This document shows positions 8,680 to 17,665 of a DNA stretch of 61,021 nt, in pieces. Where the stretch lies: positions 1 to 61,021 of the IMG/VR virus record IMGVR_UViG_3300032309_000977, one strand, 5' to 3'. The position numbers and the translations under genes are program-made. The notes below the pieces were generated by a model. It did no database searches. It was given only the letters and a program-made list of their open reading frames with translations, and had not been told where the DNA came from. Numbering within the stretch: position 1 is the stretch's first letter; each line of letters starts with the position of its first letter. The DNA is from a virus.

Positions 8680-9975
8680 ATGGCTCAGAAGTTTCTAACT
8701 AATATTGACCTCAACCAGAATCAACTGGTCAACGCTAAATTTGAGGTTTTGGGCACTGACCCATCAAGTGGCAACTTTGAAGGCCGCCTTATCTATAACA
8801 GCACTGAAGACACCATCAAGGTGTACTCAGGTAGCGCATGGCGCAAAATGCTTCATGCCGTACAATCCAGTGGTACATACTCCACTGCTCTTAGCGTTAG
8901 TGAGTCTAACGGTACAATAAGCCTTACCTTAAACCTTGCTGACACTAGCAACGCTGGTCTACTTTCTAGCACTTTTTGGAACCTTCTTAATGGTGCTACT
9001 GATGCCGCTACAGTCAATACACTTGCCAAACGTGATGGTAACGGCAATATTAGTGTTGCTACTCCTACGGCTGACGGTCATGCCGCAACTAAAGGTTATG
9101 TAGATGCCGCTCGTTCAGGTCTTGATGTTAAGCAGTCAGTTCGTGCCGCTACAACTGCTGCTGGAACCCTTACTACTAGTTTTGTAAACGGGTCAGTTGT
9201 TGACACGAACGTAACACTTGCTACTGGTGACCGAATCCTTATTAAAGACCAAGTAACTGCTTCTGAAAATGGTATTTACACAGTTAACGCTACAGGAGCA
9301 CCAACTCGTGCAACTGACTTTGACTCTAACGCAGAAGTAACTCCTGGTGCATTTACCTTTGTTGAAGAAGGTACTGTCAACGCAGACAGTGGTTGGGTTC
9401 TCACAAACAATGGCACTGTAAACGTAGGCGTTACAGGGCTTACATTTGCACAATTCTCAGGTGCTGGTCAAATTACAGCAGGTGCTGGTCTTACTAAGAC
9501 TGGTAACACTATTGATGCGGTAGGTACTTCTAACCGCATTACTGTAAACGCTGACAGCATTGACATTGCATCTACTTATGTTGGTCAAACCAGCATTACT
9601 ACTCTGGGTACGGTTGCAACTGGTACGTGGAGCGCAACAACCATTGCTGTTAACAAGGGTGGTACAAACGCAACAACGGAGTCTGGTGCTCGTACTAACT
9701 TGGCTTCAGCAGCATCAGAAGCAACTGGACGCACAACAAGCACTCCTTCCCTTGCTCGTATTGCCAAGCAGGGTTGTGCTGCAAGTAGCACAGGTGTTTC
9801 AACCACCACAGTTACCCATAACTTTGGAACAACTGATGTAAAAGTGGAGATTTATGAAGTCTCAACTGGTGCTACGGTAATTGGAGATGTAACCCGTTCA
9901 AACGGCAACACGTTGTCTATCGTACTTTACGGCACTATTGCTGCTAACGATTACACTATCGTTGTAGTAGGTTAA
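8680..9975 (+). CDS. Tail fibre protein
   Basis: A 431-residue fibre protein with AAGG before ATG 8680. N-terminal MAQKFLTNIDLNQNQLVNA is a common fibre attachment opening. Middle motifs LAKRDGNGNISV and TADGHAATKGYVDAARSG, then KQSVRAATTA, GDRILIKDQVTASENGIYTV and QITAGAGLTKTGNTID, are familiar from cyanophage and other myovirus fibre repeats. The C-terminus is a small beta tip. The combination is confidently a long or short tail fibre; receptor specificity cannot be read. Confidence 0.85.
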   Translation: MAQKFLTNIDLNQNQLVNAKFEVLGTDPSSGNFEGRLIYNSTEDTIKVYSGSAWRKMLHAVQSSGTYSTALSVSESNGTISLTLNLADTSNAGLLSSTFWNLLNGATDAATVNTLAKRDGNGNISVATPTADGHAATKGYVDAARSGLDVKQSVRAATTAAGTLTTSFVNGSVVDTNVTLATGDRILIKDQVTASENGIYTVNATGAPTRATDFDSNAEVTPGAFTFVEEGTVNADSGWVLTNNGTVNVGVTGLTFAQFSGAGQITAGAGLTKTGNTIDAVGTSNRITVNADSIDIASTYVGQTSITTLGTVATGTWSATTIAVNKGGTNATTESGARTNLASAASEATGRTTSTPSLARIAKQGCAASSTGVSTTTVTHNFGTTDVKVEIYEVSTGATVIGDVTRSNGNTLSIVLYGTIAANDYTIVVVG

Positions 9976-10023
9976 CAATTAAATAGACCTTGAGGGGTCA
10001 CAACATAGGAAGCGATTGAGGTC

Positions 10024-11835
10024 GTGGCACAGAAATTTACAGTACCTATTACTGTTAAGCAGTTAACATCTGCTAGTTCTGACGCTGTAACCGTTTTTGT
10101 TGATGCCGATACCTTTGCTCGCCTTAAAGTTGAAGCAGGTGGTCGTCTTGTTTGGGGTTCTGGTTCTGGGGCTGGTGATACCAACCTTTATCGTGCATCT
10201 GCTGACGTATTACAAACAGACGACACTTTTAAAACTCCTGTTCTTTTTGTAGACAACATTGAGATTGACCCAACAGGTGCAACCACAGATCAAGTTTTAA
10301 AGTTTAATGGTACTAAGTTTATTGCAAGCACTGTTAGTAGTGGTGGTGCTACAAACCTTGATGGTCTTACTGATGTTGTTATTACATCTCCACTTCAATT
10401 CCAAGGATTGATGTATGACGGAACCAACTGGGTAAACAGCAACATCCCAGATGTATACCTTGTCAGAAACAATACTGGCTCAACCATACTCAAAGGAACA
10501 TTAGTTAGTGCTGTTGGCGCAGAACCTAGCGGAAGAATAGATGTTGCACCGTTTCAAGTAACAGGTTTACAAGACTCCGAACTTCGTATAATGGGCATTG
10601 TCACAGCAAACATCAGCAATGGTGTTAATGGCGAAGTGATGAGTTTTGGAACACTTACCAATGTTGATACAAGAGGAGATGTTACAAGCGCACTTGCGGT
10701 AGGAGATGAGACTTGGGCCGCTGGTGACATGCTCTATGCTCATCCAACCGTTGCTGGCAAGTTGACCAAAGTAAGACCAACCCATGACTTGGCTGTTGCA
10801 TTCATAACCATACGACACGCATCGTCTGGACAAATTGCAATAAAAATTATCCCAGGAAATCATCATCTTGAATGGATGCACGATGTTTCATTGACATCTG
10901 CATCAGTAGGAGACTTCCTCAAATACAACGGAACTCTTTGGGTTAATGACGCAATCAACCTAGGTACAGACACTGTTGGTAACTATGTTCAAAACCTAGT
11001 TGCTGGAACGGGTATTACCCTCACCAATGGAACTGCTTCTGAGGGTGGTACTCCTACTGTTGCTGTAACTGCAAACACTTATCAACCACTTGACGGAGAC
11101 CTTACAGCAATTGCTGGTCTTGCTGGTACCTCTGGTATCCTTAAAAAGACAGCCGCAGATACATGGGCGCTAGACACTTCTACGTTTGTAACAACCTCTG
11201 ATACTGGTTCTGTAACCAGCACTATGATTGCAAATGGCACCATCGTTGATGCCGATATTAATGCTTCTGCTGGTATTGCATTGTCAAAACTTGCAACCAG
11301 TACTGCTGGAAACATAATTGTTTACAATGCCTCTGGAGTTCCGACTTCGGTTACTGAAACAGGTGATGTCACCATCTCTGATACTGGTGTTACTGCAATT
11401 GCTTCTGGAGTAATCGTAAACGCAGATATAAACGCTTCTGCTGCAATTGCACTGTCTAAACTAAGTACAACAGGGGCTTCTACAGGTAACGTAATTACTT
11501 ACAATGGTTCAACATGGGCAGCCGCATCAGTGGCTAGTGGTGGAGCGAGTGTTACGATTTCGGATACTCCACCAGCGTCCCCAACTGCTGGAAACTTGTG
11601 GTTTGAGTCAGACACCACTAAAACGTATATTAGGTATAACTCAGCATGGGTAGAAATAGGCTCAATCCCTACAATTCAGTATTTAAATGACATTGGTGAT
11701 GTGCAAGCACCCACACCAACAACGGGTCAAGTATTACAATGGAACGGAACCTACTGGGTTCCAGCAGTTGCGGCTGGTGGTGGGCTAAATACCACTACTG
11801 ATGGTGCAATTATAACTATGGCTATAGGAGCGTAA
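10024..11835 (+). CDS. Large tail fibre protein
   Basis: A 603-residue protein starting at GTG 10024, sharing the MAQKF opening with the preceding fibre. It is rich in Gly, Thr and Ser, with repeated fibre motifs: DQVLKFNGTKFI, LKYNGTLWVND, VITYNGSTWAAA and VLQWNGTYWVPA, four versions of a 'v.k.NGt.W' turn. The shaft-like SKL(A/S)T and DADINASAGIALSKL repeats come in two copies near residues 400-490. It ends five residues after TTTDGAIITMA, and the next gene begins directly after its TAA. It acts in host contact, most likely as the principal fibre. Confidence 0.8.
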   Translation: MAQKFTVPITVKQLTSASSDAVTVFVDADTFARLKVEAGGRLVWGSGSGAGDTNLYRASADVLQTDDTFKTPVLFVDNIEIDPTGATTDQVLKFNGTKFIASTVSSGGATNLDGLTDVVITSPLQFQGLMYDGTNWVNSNIPDVYLVRNNTGSTILKGTLVSAVGAEPSGRIDVAPFQVTGLQDSELRIMGIVTANISNGVNGEVMSFGTLTNVDTRGDVTSALAVGDETWAAGDMLYAHPTVAGKLTKVRPTHDLAVAFITIRHASSGQIAIKIIPGNHHLEWMHDVSLTSASVGDFLKYNGTLWVNDAINLGTDTVGNYVQNLVAGTGITLTNGTASEGGTPTVAVTANTYQPLDGDLTAIAGLAGTSGILKKTAADTWALDTSTFVTTSDTGSVTSTMIANGTIVDADINASAGIALSKLATSTAGNIIVYNASGVPTSVTETGDVTISDTGVTAIASGVIVNADINASAAIALSKLSTTGASTGNVITYNGSTWAAASVASGGASVTISDTPPASPTAGNLWFESDTTKTYIRYNSAWVEIGSIPTIQYLNDIGDVQAPTPTTGQVLQWNGTYWVPAVAAGGGLNTTTDGAIITMAIGA

Positions 11836-12174
11836 ATGGCAATCGGAGACAGAAGCGAATCACGACTTGGTGGTCCAGTTCAATTAGGAACTACTACAAC
11901 TACTATTTGTACTGCCGCTACAGGTTATGCTGAAATCATTAAACAAATTATTATTTGTAATACAGACACGGTTGATCGTACTGTGACATTGGCTATTGGT
12001 TCAGCCGCAACAGCCGCAAACCGCCTCATGTCTGCGCTACCTATTGGCGCAAACGACATTATGGTGTTTGATACCGCTATTGTATTAGCCGCTGGTGAGA
12101 CATTACAAGGTTTGTCAGATACAGCCGCCAAAGTAAATGTCACAGTCGTTGGCTGGGAGAAACAAACAGCGTAA
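11836..12174 (+). CDS. Small virion-associated protein
   Basis: A 112-residue protein starting immediately after the stop of the large fibre, with AGGAG at its upstream edge. It is mostly beta: TTTTTICTAATGYAEIIKQI, then VDRTVTLAIGSA, ending in VVGWEKQTA. Its plan matches the small proteins at 3451 and 16515 (I-I-x-N-T strand, then LAAGETL). Such proteins occur singly or in sets in phage fibre clusters. I infer an accessory virion role. Its TAA overlaps the ATG of the glycine-rich protein downstream. Confidence 0.65.
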   Translation: MAIGDRSESRLGGPVQLGTTTTTICTAATGYAEIIKQIIICNTDTVDRTVTLAIGSAATAANRLMSALPIGANDIMVFDTAIVLAAGETLQGLSDTAAKVNVTVVGWEKQTA

Positions 12175-13001
12175 TGGGTATATCCGTTGGTAATAAAGGG
12201 TACACGTACACGTACACCACGATTAGAACTTTTCCCTATGGTGTAGGTAGTGGTGGAACATCATCTAACATAACTGTTGATGGTTTGTCGTATACGATGT
12301 TGACGTTTACCAGTACAGGAACTTTTACTGTTACAACTGCTGGGATTTTTGATTGCATGATTATGGGTGGGGGAGCATCAGGAAACGGACCTATTAACAC
12401 CAACGGTGGTGGAGGTGGCGGTGCAGGAGCAATCGTGATTTCTCAAGAAGCATACTTTGCTGTTGGGACATACGCTGTTGCCATTGGTGCTGGTGGTGGA
12501 AATATTTCCTATGTTGGAAAATATGCTAGTGGTCGTCCATTGGGTCCTAGTCAGGGTGGAAATGCAAACCTTGCGGCTGGTGCTCCAATTGTTAGTGGCT
12601 TTAGTGGTGGCAGTGGTATTGGCGCTGGACCAAATAACGGCTCTAACGGTGGCGGTGGTGGCGGTGGAATGGGCGGAGTAGGTGCAGTTCCATCACTAGA
12701 TAGGGGATACAACAACATGGTGAACGGCGGCAACGGTGGTGCAGGAATTGACTGGTCTGCATGGCGTGGTCAATCAGCAGGGACAACATTTTATGCCGCA
12801 GGTGGCGGTGGTGGAGGCGGTTACGGTTCAAGCATAACCGCCACAGGAGGAACAGGTGGTGGAGGTAGCGGAGCCAGGTATTATGGTGTTGCTGCAACCG
12901 CTGGAACAGCAAACACTGGAAGCGGTGGTGGCGGCGGTTCCGAAGCAGCAGGTGCTGCTCTTGGTGGTTCAGGTTTAGTATTAATTAGGTGGCAAGTATG
13001 A
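12174..13001 (+). CDS. Glycine-rich adhesin-like protein (copy 1)
   Basis: A 275-residue protein: a beta-rich N-terminus with LTFTSTGTFTVTTAGIFDCMIMGGG, then poly-Gly loops through residues about 70-265 and a closing GSGLVLIRWQV. This architecture (a strand ending in a GGGG core of many loops, closed by G.G(L/I)(V/I).IRW) is that of the glycine-rich domain in phage adhesins, in which a poly-Gly-II sandwich displays variable loops for receptor binding. The start lies in a TAATG overlap. The gene at 12998 is a tandem paralogue. The loops can vary without changing the core. Confidence 0.8.
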   Translation: MGISVGNKGYTYTYTTIRTFPYGVGSGGTSSNITVDGLSYTMLTFTSTGTFTVTTAGIFDCMIMGGGASGNGPINTNGGGGGGAGAIVISQEAYFAVGTYAVAIGAGGGNISYVGKYASGRPLGPSQGGNANLAAGAPIVSGFSGGSGIGAGPNNGSNGGGGGGGMGGVGAVPSLDRGYNNMVNGGNGGAGIDWSAWRGQSAGTTFYAAGGGGGGGYGSSITATGGTGGGGSGARYYGVAATAGTANTGSGGGGGSEAAGAALGGSGLVLIRWQV

Positions 13002-13816
13002 CAATATCTAATGCTCGTTCACCACGTCTTTTAACTCCTTATGGCGCTGCTGCGGGTGGAACACCTGTAACTATTAACGGTCTTAATTATCAGTATGTAG
13101 CAATAACGGCAACAGGTAGTTTTACGCCAACCACAGCAGGTTTATTTGATGTCTATATTTTTGGTGGCGGTGCAGCAGGTGGAACAGGAACCGACACAGT
13201 ATCGGTCGGTTCATCAGGTGGTGGTGGTGCAGGTGGAAGCCAACAAACAACTGTTTCTTTAGATGCGACTTCATACACCGTTACGATTGGTGCAGGTGGC
13301 GCAGCAGGTTTGTTTGGTAACTCAACAAAGTTGGGTTCAGTTCTTACTGCTGTTGGCGGCGGCCCAGGTTACGGAACTTTCCCAGGTGGAGAGCGTATTC
13401 CTGGTTTGGCTGGTGGTTGTGGCGGTGGTGGCGGTCGTGCGGCTGCTGGTGCAGGTACAGGTATGCAAGGTTTTGACGGCGCAGTAGGCACAGCACTAAA
13501 CGTAAACCATGCTGGCGGTGGTGGCGGTGCAGGTTCAGCAGGTAGCACAGGTTCAGGAACTACTGGCGGTGCAGGTGGCACAGGAGTTCAACTAAACACT
13601 TTTATCGGTGGCTCGTCTTTGTTCAAGGCTGGCGGTGGCGGTTCTGGTGGTTCTGGTACAGGTGGAACTGGCGGTTCAGGTGTTGGTGGCAACGGTGGAA
13701 CCTTGAACGGCACAGCAGCAGCAGCAAATACTGCTTCGGGTGGTGGTGGCGCATACAACGGCGGCACTGGCGGTGCTGGCGGTTCAGGTATTATTTATAT
13801 TAGGTGGAGGGTGTAA
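12998..13816 (+). CDS. Glycine-rich adhesin-like protein (copy 2)
   Basis: A 272-residue paralogue of the protein before it. I chose ATG 12998 in an ATGA overlap over the in-frame GTG 12989. It shares the N-terminal TATGSFTPTTAGLFDVYIFGGG and the end GGSGIIYIRWRV, with different loop sequences between. The tandem copies look like duplication followed by loop divergence. Alternating adhesins would let one particle, or related particles, bind more than one surface structure (inference). Stop TAA overlaps the next ATG (TAATG). Confidence 0.8.
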   Translation: MTISNARSPRLLTPYGAAAGGTPVTINGLNYQYVAITATGSFTPTTAGLFDVYIFGGGAAGGTGTDTVSVGSSGGGGAGGSQQTTVSLDATSYTVTIGAGGAAGLFGNSTKLGSVLTAVGGGPGYGTFPGGERIPGLAGGCGGGGGRAAAGAGTGMQGFDGAVGTALNVNHAGGGGGAGSAGSTGSGTTGGAGGTGVQLNTFIGGSSLFKAGGGGSGGSGTGGTGGSGVGGNGGTLNGTAAAANTASGGGGAYNGGTGGAGGSGIIYIRWRV

Positions 13817-14502
13817 TGCCATTTTCTTCAGTTTTAGGTGCAAGCACAGTAATAAAACCAGGTGTATGTACGTCTACGACTCGTCCTGCGTCACCATATG
13901 ACGGTCAGGTTATTTATGAGACTGACACGGACAGGACGTTGGTTTATAACGGAAATGGCTGGGTATTCCTATCTACGAGTAGGGCAAACCCTATAGGAAT
14001 TGACTTTATAGCATCTGGTTCTTTTACTTCGGTCAACTCCGTAAGTCTACCTAATAATACCTTTACCGCAACATACAGAAACTATATGTTGAATATAAAC
14101 TTAACTGCTAACTCATCAGACTCCAACCCTTTATGGTGGAGAGGTAGGGTTAGTGGTTCAGACAACTCAACATCAAACTATTTTTATGGTTTACGAGGAA
14201 CTAGGTTTTCTGATGGTTTGACTACATCTGGTGGTTTTGGAGCAAGTCAAACTGTTGGTATGTTAACTAGGTTGCAAAACCCATTTACAACTGGTTCAGT
14301 TACTGCTACATTTTTTGGACCTCAGTTAACGAGTAACACAACATATATTACACAAGCAACTGGTCGTGGCAACGGCGACCCTGATGCGGTATTGAATGGT
14401 GGAGGTTATTTTGGTGCATCCACATCGTTTGATTCATTAAGTTTTATTGCTAACGTTGGGACAATCTCTGGCACATACGAAGTTTATGGATATGCAATTT
14501 AG
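13816..14502 (+). CDS. Fibre/receptor-binding protein
   Basis: A 228-residue protein. I chose ATG 13816 (TAATG overlap) over upstream GTG 13804. The N-terminus carries the small domain CTSTTRPASPYDGQVIYETD, then DRTLVYNGNGWVFL, a familiar pre-tip module also present at residues 55-85 of the protein at 15170. The rest is beta-rich with the order of a lectin- or jelly-roll-like tip (YRNYMLNINLTANSSDS, then WWRGRVSGSD). It likely sits at a fibre end. Confidence 0.65.
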   Translation: MPFSSVLGASTVIKPGVCTSTTRPASPYDGQVIYETDTDRTLVYNGNGWVFLSTSRANPIGIDFIASGSFTSVNSVSLPNNTFTATYRNYMLNINLTANSSDSNPLWWRGRVSGSDNSTSNYFYGLRGTRFSDGLTTSGGFGASQTVGMLTRLQNPFTTGSVTATFFGPQLTSNTTYITQATGRGNGDPDAVLNGGGYFGASTSFDSLSFIANVGTISGTYEVYGYAI

Positions 14503-14509
14503 GTAACCA

Positions 14510-14704
14510 ATGGCTGTAACATTTCCGTCTTCCCCAACACTTGGCGATCAATATACAATTGGTCAACGTGTTTATGAATACGATGGCTCTGCATGGTTTC
14601 TAATCAGTAACGTTGTACTCAGTAAGTATGTGATTGATGGGGGAGACCCTACAATCATTCAGTTCTATATTCAAATGGCTCCCGTAGACGGTGGTGGTGT
14701 GTAA
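14510..14704 (+). CDS. Small fibre-associated protein
   Basis: A 64-residue protein built on the common module FPSSPTLGDQYTIG, then VYEYDGSAWFLISN, which in other phages is repeated along fibre proteins. Here it stands alone, followed by a short polar tail with PVDGGGV. It may be a trimmed fragment of a longer fibre gene or an independent accessory protein. It starts seven bases after the previous stop with weak AGG pairing. Confidence 0.6.
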   Translation: MAVTFPSSPTLGDQYTIGQRVYEYDGSAWFLISNVVLSKYVIDGGDPTIIQFYIQMAPVDGGGV

Positions 14705-14726
14705 TGGCTGCAAATAGTCAGTGCGG

Positions 14727-14732
14727 TATAAT
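14727..14732 (+). promoter_or_regulatory. Probable -10 box (TATAAT)
   Basis: TATAAT in an 85-base non-coding gap before ATG 14790; a ribosome site AGGAG lies just before the gene. No clear -35 is visible. Confidence 0.4.
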
Positions 14733-14789
14733 TACAGGAACAATTGTATAAACTGCGTCTGGCAGTATTACTTTCTAGGAGAAACTTAA

Positions 14790-15170
14790 ATGGCACATTT
14801 TGCAGAACTTGGCGAAGACAATGTTGTATTGCGAGTCATTGTTGTATCTAACGATGATTGTAAAGACTCAGAGGGCACCGAATCAGAAGCCGTAGGCGCT
14901 GAATTCTGTCGCAATCTTTTGGGTGGTACATGGAAACAGACCTCATACAACGGCAACATGCGTGCTCGTTATGCAGGTATTGGTTACACATACCGATCAG
15001 ACTTGAACGCATTTATTGCTCCAAAGCCTTACCCATCATGGTCACTTGATACAGAAACCACTGAATGGGAAGCCCCAGTTGCCCGTCCTAACGTGGCTCG
15101 CCCACATGAAGCATCTTACGTATGGAACGAAACAACACAAACTTGGGATGAAGTAGAACTTCCTGCCTAA
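14790..15170 (+). CDS. Conserved phage virion/fibre-region protein
   Basis: A 126-residue protein with TAGGAG at 14775-14780. The opening MAHFAELGEDNVVLRVIVVS, the middle YNGNMRARYAGIGYTY, and IAPKPYPSW are highly recognisable from many marine and freshwater phages, where the protein sits beside fibre genes. No experimental function is known to me. The end (YVWNETTQTWDEVEL) is a small W-rich strand pair. Its stop overlaps the start of the third glycine-rich protein. Confidence 0.8.
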   Translation: MAHFAELGEDNVVLRVIVVSNDDCKDSEGTESEAVGAEFCRNLLGGTWKQTSYNGNMRARYAGIGYTYRSDLNAFIAPKPYPSWSLDTETTEWEAPVARPNVARPHEASYVWNETTQTWDEVELPA

Positions 15171-16240
15171 TGGACCCACTTGACTTTGAACTAAAGTTTG
15201 TAGAGAACAAGGATAAATATAACCTTGGTGCTGTAACAGACGGTTCAATCACCACGGCAAAACTAGCCGATGGTGCGGTGACTACTGCAAAGATTGCGGC
15301 TGGTGCTGGTGGTATGGCTGTAGTTACGTCTACTACTAGACCAGCGTCACCAACAGTTGGTCAGATGATTTTTGAAACTGATACGAATTATGTTCGTGTA
15401 TATACCGCAGCAGGCTGGTCTGTTGGTATGCGTCAAAGTGCCTCGTTTGTAGTGACCTACCTTGTAGTTGGCGGTGGCGGTGGCGGTGGAAACACAATGG
15501 GTGGAGGTGGTGGTGCTGGTGGTTATTTAACAAGTACAGCAACACTTACATCTGGGACTACATATACCGTAACAGTTGGTGCAGGTGGCACTGGAACACC
15601 AAATAGAAACGTGGCGGGAGGACTGGGCGGAAACTCCATTATTCAAGGTGTTGTAACAGCACTTGGAGGTGGAGGTGGTGGAAGTTGGGGAGTTGGTTCA
15701 GCAGGGCAAACTGGTGGTAGCGGTGGTGGTGCCTGTCAAGGAAGTTATTACAGTGGTACGTCACCAGGTGGTGCAGGTACTGCTGGTCAAGGCTTCGCAG
15801 GAGCAAACTCAACTGCCTACAACACATATCACCGTGGAGGTGGAGGTGGTGGTGCCGCAGAAGCAGGAAATACAGATGCCGCCAGTGAAGGTGGAGATGG
15901 TCTAACAAGCACTATTACAGGTGTTTCTACTACATATGCTGGTGGTGGTGGTGGCGGTAGCATGGGAGCAGCAGCAGCGGGTGGAGCAGGCGGTGGTGGT
16001 GCAAGTACAGGTAACGCAACTCTTGCAACTGCTGGTACCACAAACACTGGAGGTGGCGGCGGTGGAGGTGGCTACAACGGTGGGGACGGTCAAGGAGCCG
16101 CTGGAGGTTCTGGAATTGTCGTAATCCGATATGCAACCGCTGATGGGGTTGGTAAAACAATTAGTGGTGGTACAAAAACCACAGATGGAACAGATACAAT
16201 CCATACATTTACAACATCTGGTTCTCTTTCAATTGCATAA
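15170..16240 (+). CDS. Glycine-rich adhesin-like fibre protein (copy 3)
   Basis: A 356-residue protein starting in a TAATG overlap. It has a short shaft (ITTAKLADGAVTTAKIAAGA), then a TRPASPTVGQMIFETDTNY pre-tip module, then a long glycine-rich region at residues about 95-320 that opens with VVTYLVVGGGGGGG and closes with GSGIVVIRYA. The final TISGGTKTTDG, then TIHTFTTSGSLSI, is a typical end for these adhesins. Compared with the two copies at 12-14 kb it is a full fibre with its own shaft. Probable receptor-binding protein. Confidence 0.82.
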   Translation: MDPLDFELKFVENKDKYNLGAVTDGSITTAKLADGAVTTAKIAAGAGGMAVVTSTTRPASPTVGQMIFETDTNYVRVYTAAGWSVGMRQSASFVVTYLVVGGGGGGGNTMGGGGGAGGYLTSTATLTSGTTYTVTVGAGGTGTPNRNVAGGLGGNSIIQGVVTALGGGGGGSWGVGSAGQTGGSGGGACQGSYYSGTSPGGAGTAGQGFAGANSTAYNTYHRGGGGGGAAEAGNTDAASEGGDGLTSTITGVSTTYAGGGGGGSMGAAAAGGAGGGGASTGNATLATAGTTNTGGGGGGGGYNGGDGQGAAGGSGIVVIRYATADGVGKTISGGTKTTDGTDTIHTFTTSGSLSIA

Positions 16241-16257
16241 GGTAAACTGGTAGCACT

Positions 16258-16506
16258 ATGGCTGTTCAAATTCAATTTAGGCGTGGTACTGCGTCTGCGT
16301 GGACTACTGCTAACCCAGTACTTGCTGATGGTGAAATGGGCATTGAATCAGACACCGCTAAGTTTAAAGTTGGAAATGGTACAACTTACTGGAATAGTCT
16401 TGCTTATGGCGGTATTACTGGACCTACTGGACCTACTGGACCTAACGGTACAAATGCTTCATATGAAACAGACCAAGCAATAATTAGCGCACGAGTATTT
16501 AGTTAG
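16258..16506 (+). CDS. Mtd-N-like protein with collagen-like tail
   Basis: An 82-residue protein. IQFRRGTASAWTTANPVLAD, then GEMGIESDTAKFKVGNG and TYWNSLAYGG, is the known small domain at the start of major tropism determinant and many fibre proteins. It is followed by three TGP triplets, a tiny collagen-like stretch, and ASYETDQAIISARVFS. The short length suggests a stand-alone attachment module. TAAACT lies nine bases before ATG 16258, near but not at the leaderless spacing seen elsewhere. Confidence 0.75.
   Translation: MAVQIQFRRGTASAWTTANPVLADGEMGIESDTAKFKVGNGTTYWNSLAYGGITGPTGPTGPNGTNASYETDQAIISARVFS
16417..16443 (+). repeat. Three 9-base tandem repeats (TGP codons)
   Basis: The 9-base unit ACTGGACCT occurs three times in a row and encodes TGP three times, a miniature collagen-like segment. 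Confidence 0.85.
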
Positions 16507-16514
16507 GAGCAACT

Positions 16515-16886
16515 ATGGCAACATTTACAAAATTAGCATTACAACCAGCAGGAACTACAGGAACAGGTCTTGGTATTCTTGTTGCTGCTACCGCTACTGC
16601 TGGTACTGCGGTGCACACTGCATCAACAACTGCAACAACTATTGATGAGATTTGGTTATATGCGGTCAATACTTCGGCATCTAACGTAAAGTTGACAATT
16701 GAGTGGGGAGAAGTGACTGCACCTAACGGTCACATTGAGTATACCGTAGCGGCTGAAAACGGTCTGTATCTGATTGTCCCTGGCTTACTTTTACAAGGTA
16801 ATGCAACTGCAAGAGTAGTGAGAGCGTTTGCTGCTACAACTAACGTAATTACTATTCATGGGTACGTAAACCGCATTACGGCTTAA
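16515..16886 (+). CDS. Small virion-associated protein
   Basis: A 123-residue beta-rich protein with TTAGGAG before ATG 16515. TIDEIWLYAVNTSASNVKLT, then LYLIVPGLLLQGN, then NVITIHGYVNRITA, repeats the plan of the small proteins at 3451 and 11836: a strand with aN.s....vtl, a 'lvpg..l.g..' turn, and a final strand. Proteins with this plan are frequent beside fibres. The Ig-like protein gene follows after five bases. Confidence 0.65.
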   Translation: MATFTKLALQPAGTTGTGLGILVAATATAGTAVHTASTTATTIDEIWLYAVNTSASNVKLTIEWGEVTAPNGHIEYTVAAENGLYLIVPGLLLQGNATARVVRAFAATTNVITIHGYVNRITA

Positions 16887-16891
16887 TTTAC

Positions 16892-17461
16892 ATGCCGTCT
16901 ATTAACCGTAATACACGAGGTGGAATATCCGTATCTGGCGGTAGTTTAGCCCCCAGAACTGATAGAGCAGGTACTGGTCAAGTAGATACAAGGTGGGTTG
17001 GTGCATTGCCACCATTTACAACACCAACATTAAGCGCATATTCGTATGGTGCTAACGGAGCATTTCAATTTACTATTACAAACTATGATGCGACTGCAAC
17101 ATATATACTTGCAACAACCGCAGGAACTATTGCTAGGACAACAAATACTGTAACTGTTTCTGGTTTGTCTAATGGTCAAACAGCAACGGCCTCTGTAACT
17201 GCACAGAAGTCTGGGTTTTCTAACTCAGCCACAGCAACCGTGGTTGGACAAGCAAAACCTGCATGTGTTTCTTGTGGTGCTGGAACAGTTGGAACTGAAG
17301 GGTGCAATGGTGCAACCTGTGGGATTATTCCTTGTGGTTCAGGGTCTTGTCCTGCATATGACATTGTTTATTACAATAATCCTTCACCTAATCCGTGTGT
17401 TGGATGTGCTGCGTCTATCGGTGGATGGTATTGTTGTGGGTGCGGTGGAGCCTGCGGATAG
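16892..17461 (+). CDS. Ig-like, Cys-rich appendage protein (cassette copy B)
   Basis: A 189-residue protein: an extended N-terminus (about 45 residues), an Ig-like domain (ITNYDATATYILATTAG, then TVTVSGLSNGQTATASVTAQK), then a Cys-rich end with about 14 Cys, including CVSCGAG, CNGATCGIIPCG, CPAYDI and GGWYCCGCGG. It is the middle of three related proteins (4727, 30905). The Ig part is more similar between this copy and the 30905 copy (RTTNTVTVSGLSNG shared) than to the first. Its TAG serves as part of the -10-like TAGGAT of the next gene. Confidence 0.75.
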   Translation: MPSINRNTRGGISVSGGSLAPRTDRAGTGQVDTRWVGALPPFTTPTLSAYSYGANGAFQFTITNYDATATYILATTAGTIARTTNTVTVSGLSNGQTATASVTAQKSGFSNSATATVVGQAKPACVSCGAGTVGTEGCNGATCGIIPCGSGSCPAYDIVYYNNPSPNPCVGCAASIGGWYCCGCGGACG

Positions 17462-17464
17462 GAT
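17459..17464 (+). promoter_or_regulatory. Possible leaderless -10 box (TAGGAT)
   Basis: TAGGAT overlaps the previous stop and ends six bases before ATG 17471. The 31418 copy has the same arrangement. Confidence 0.35.
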
Positions 17465-17470
17465 ATAGGT

Positions 17471-17653
17471 ATGAATACATATAAAGGATATGCTTTTGTA
17501 AACAATGGAATAGTGTCTAGTGTTCACTATTACGATTTAGCAATTGATACAAGTCCACAAGATAATCACCCTCAAGTTTTTGTAATTCCTGAAGATAAGT
17601 TAAATGCTGTTTTTGTAGGATGGAAATACGAAAATGGAGAATTTAGTCAATAG
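17471..17653 (+). CDS. Small 'DGEV' family protein, short copy
   Basis: A 60-residue member of the family at 5286, 17666 and 31430. It keeps the first strand as GYAFVNNGIVSSVHYYD, the FVIPEDKL strand and the closing VGWKYENGEFSQ, but has N-N-G in place of the D-G-E turn and a shorter middle. It may be a decayed or specialised copy. It sits immediately before a full copy. Confidence 0.65.
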   Translation: MNTYKGYAFVNNGIVSSVHYYDLAIDTSPQDNHPQVFVIPEDKLNAVFVGWKYENGEFSQ

Positions 17654-17665
17654 CAAGGAAAACAT

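Noticed and set aside
14704-14751. A 15-residue frame (ATG 14704, TAATG overlap)
   Set aside because: Too short, no similar peptide recognised, and a TATAAT box runs through it. A regulatory gap is simpler.
12174-16240. Diversity-generating retroelement at the adhesin genes
   Set aside because: No reverse transcriptase gene or template/variable repeat pair was seen in the window. The Mtd-N-like domain alone is common in fibres without such elements.
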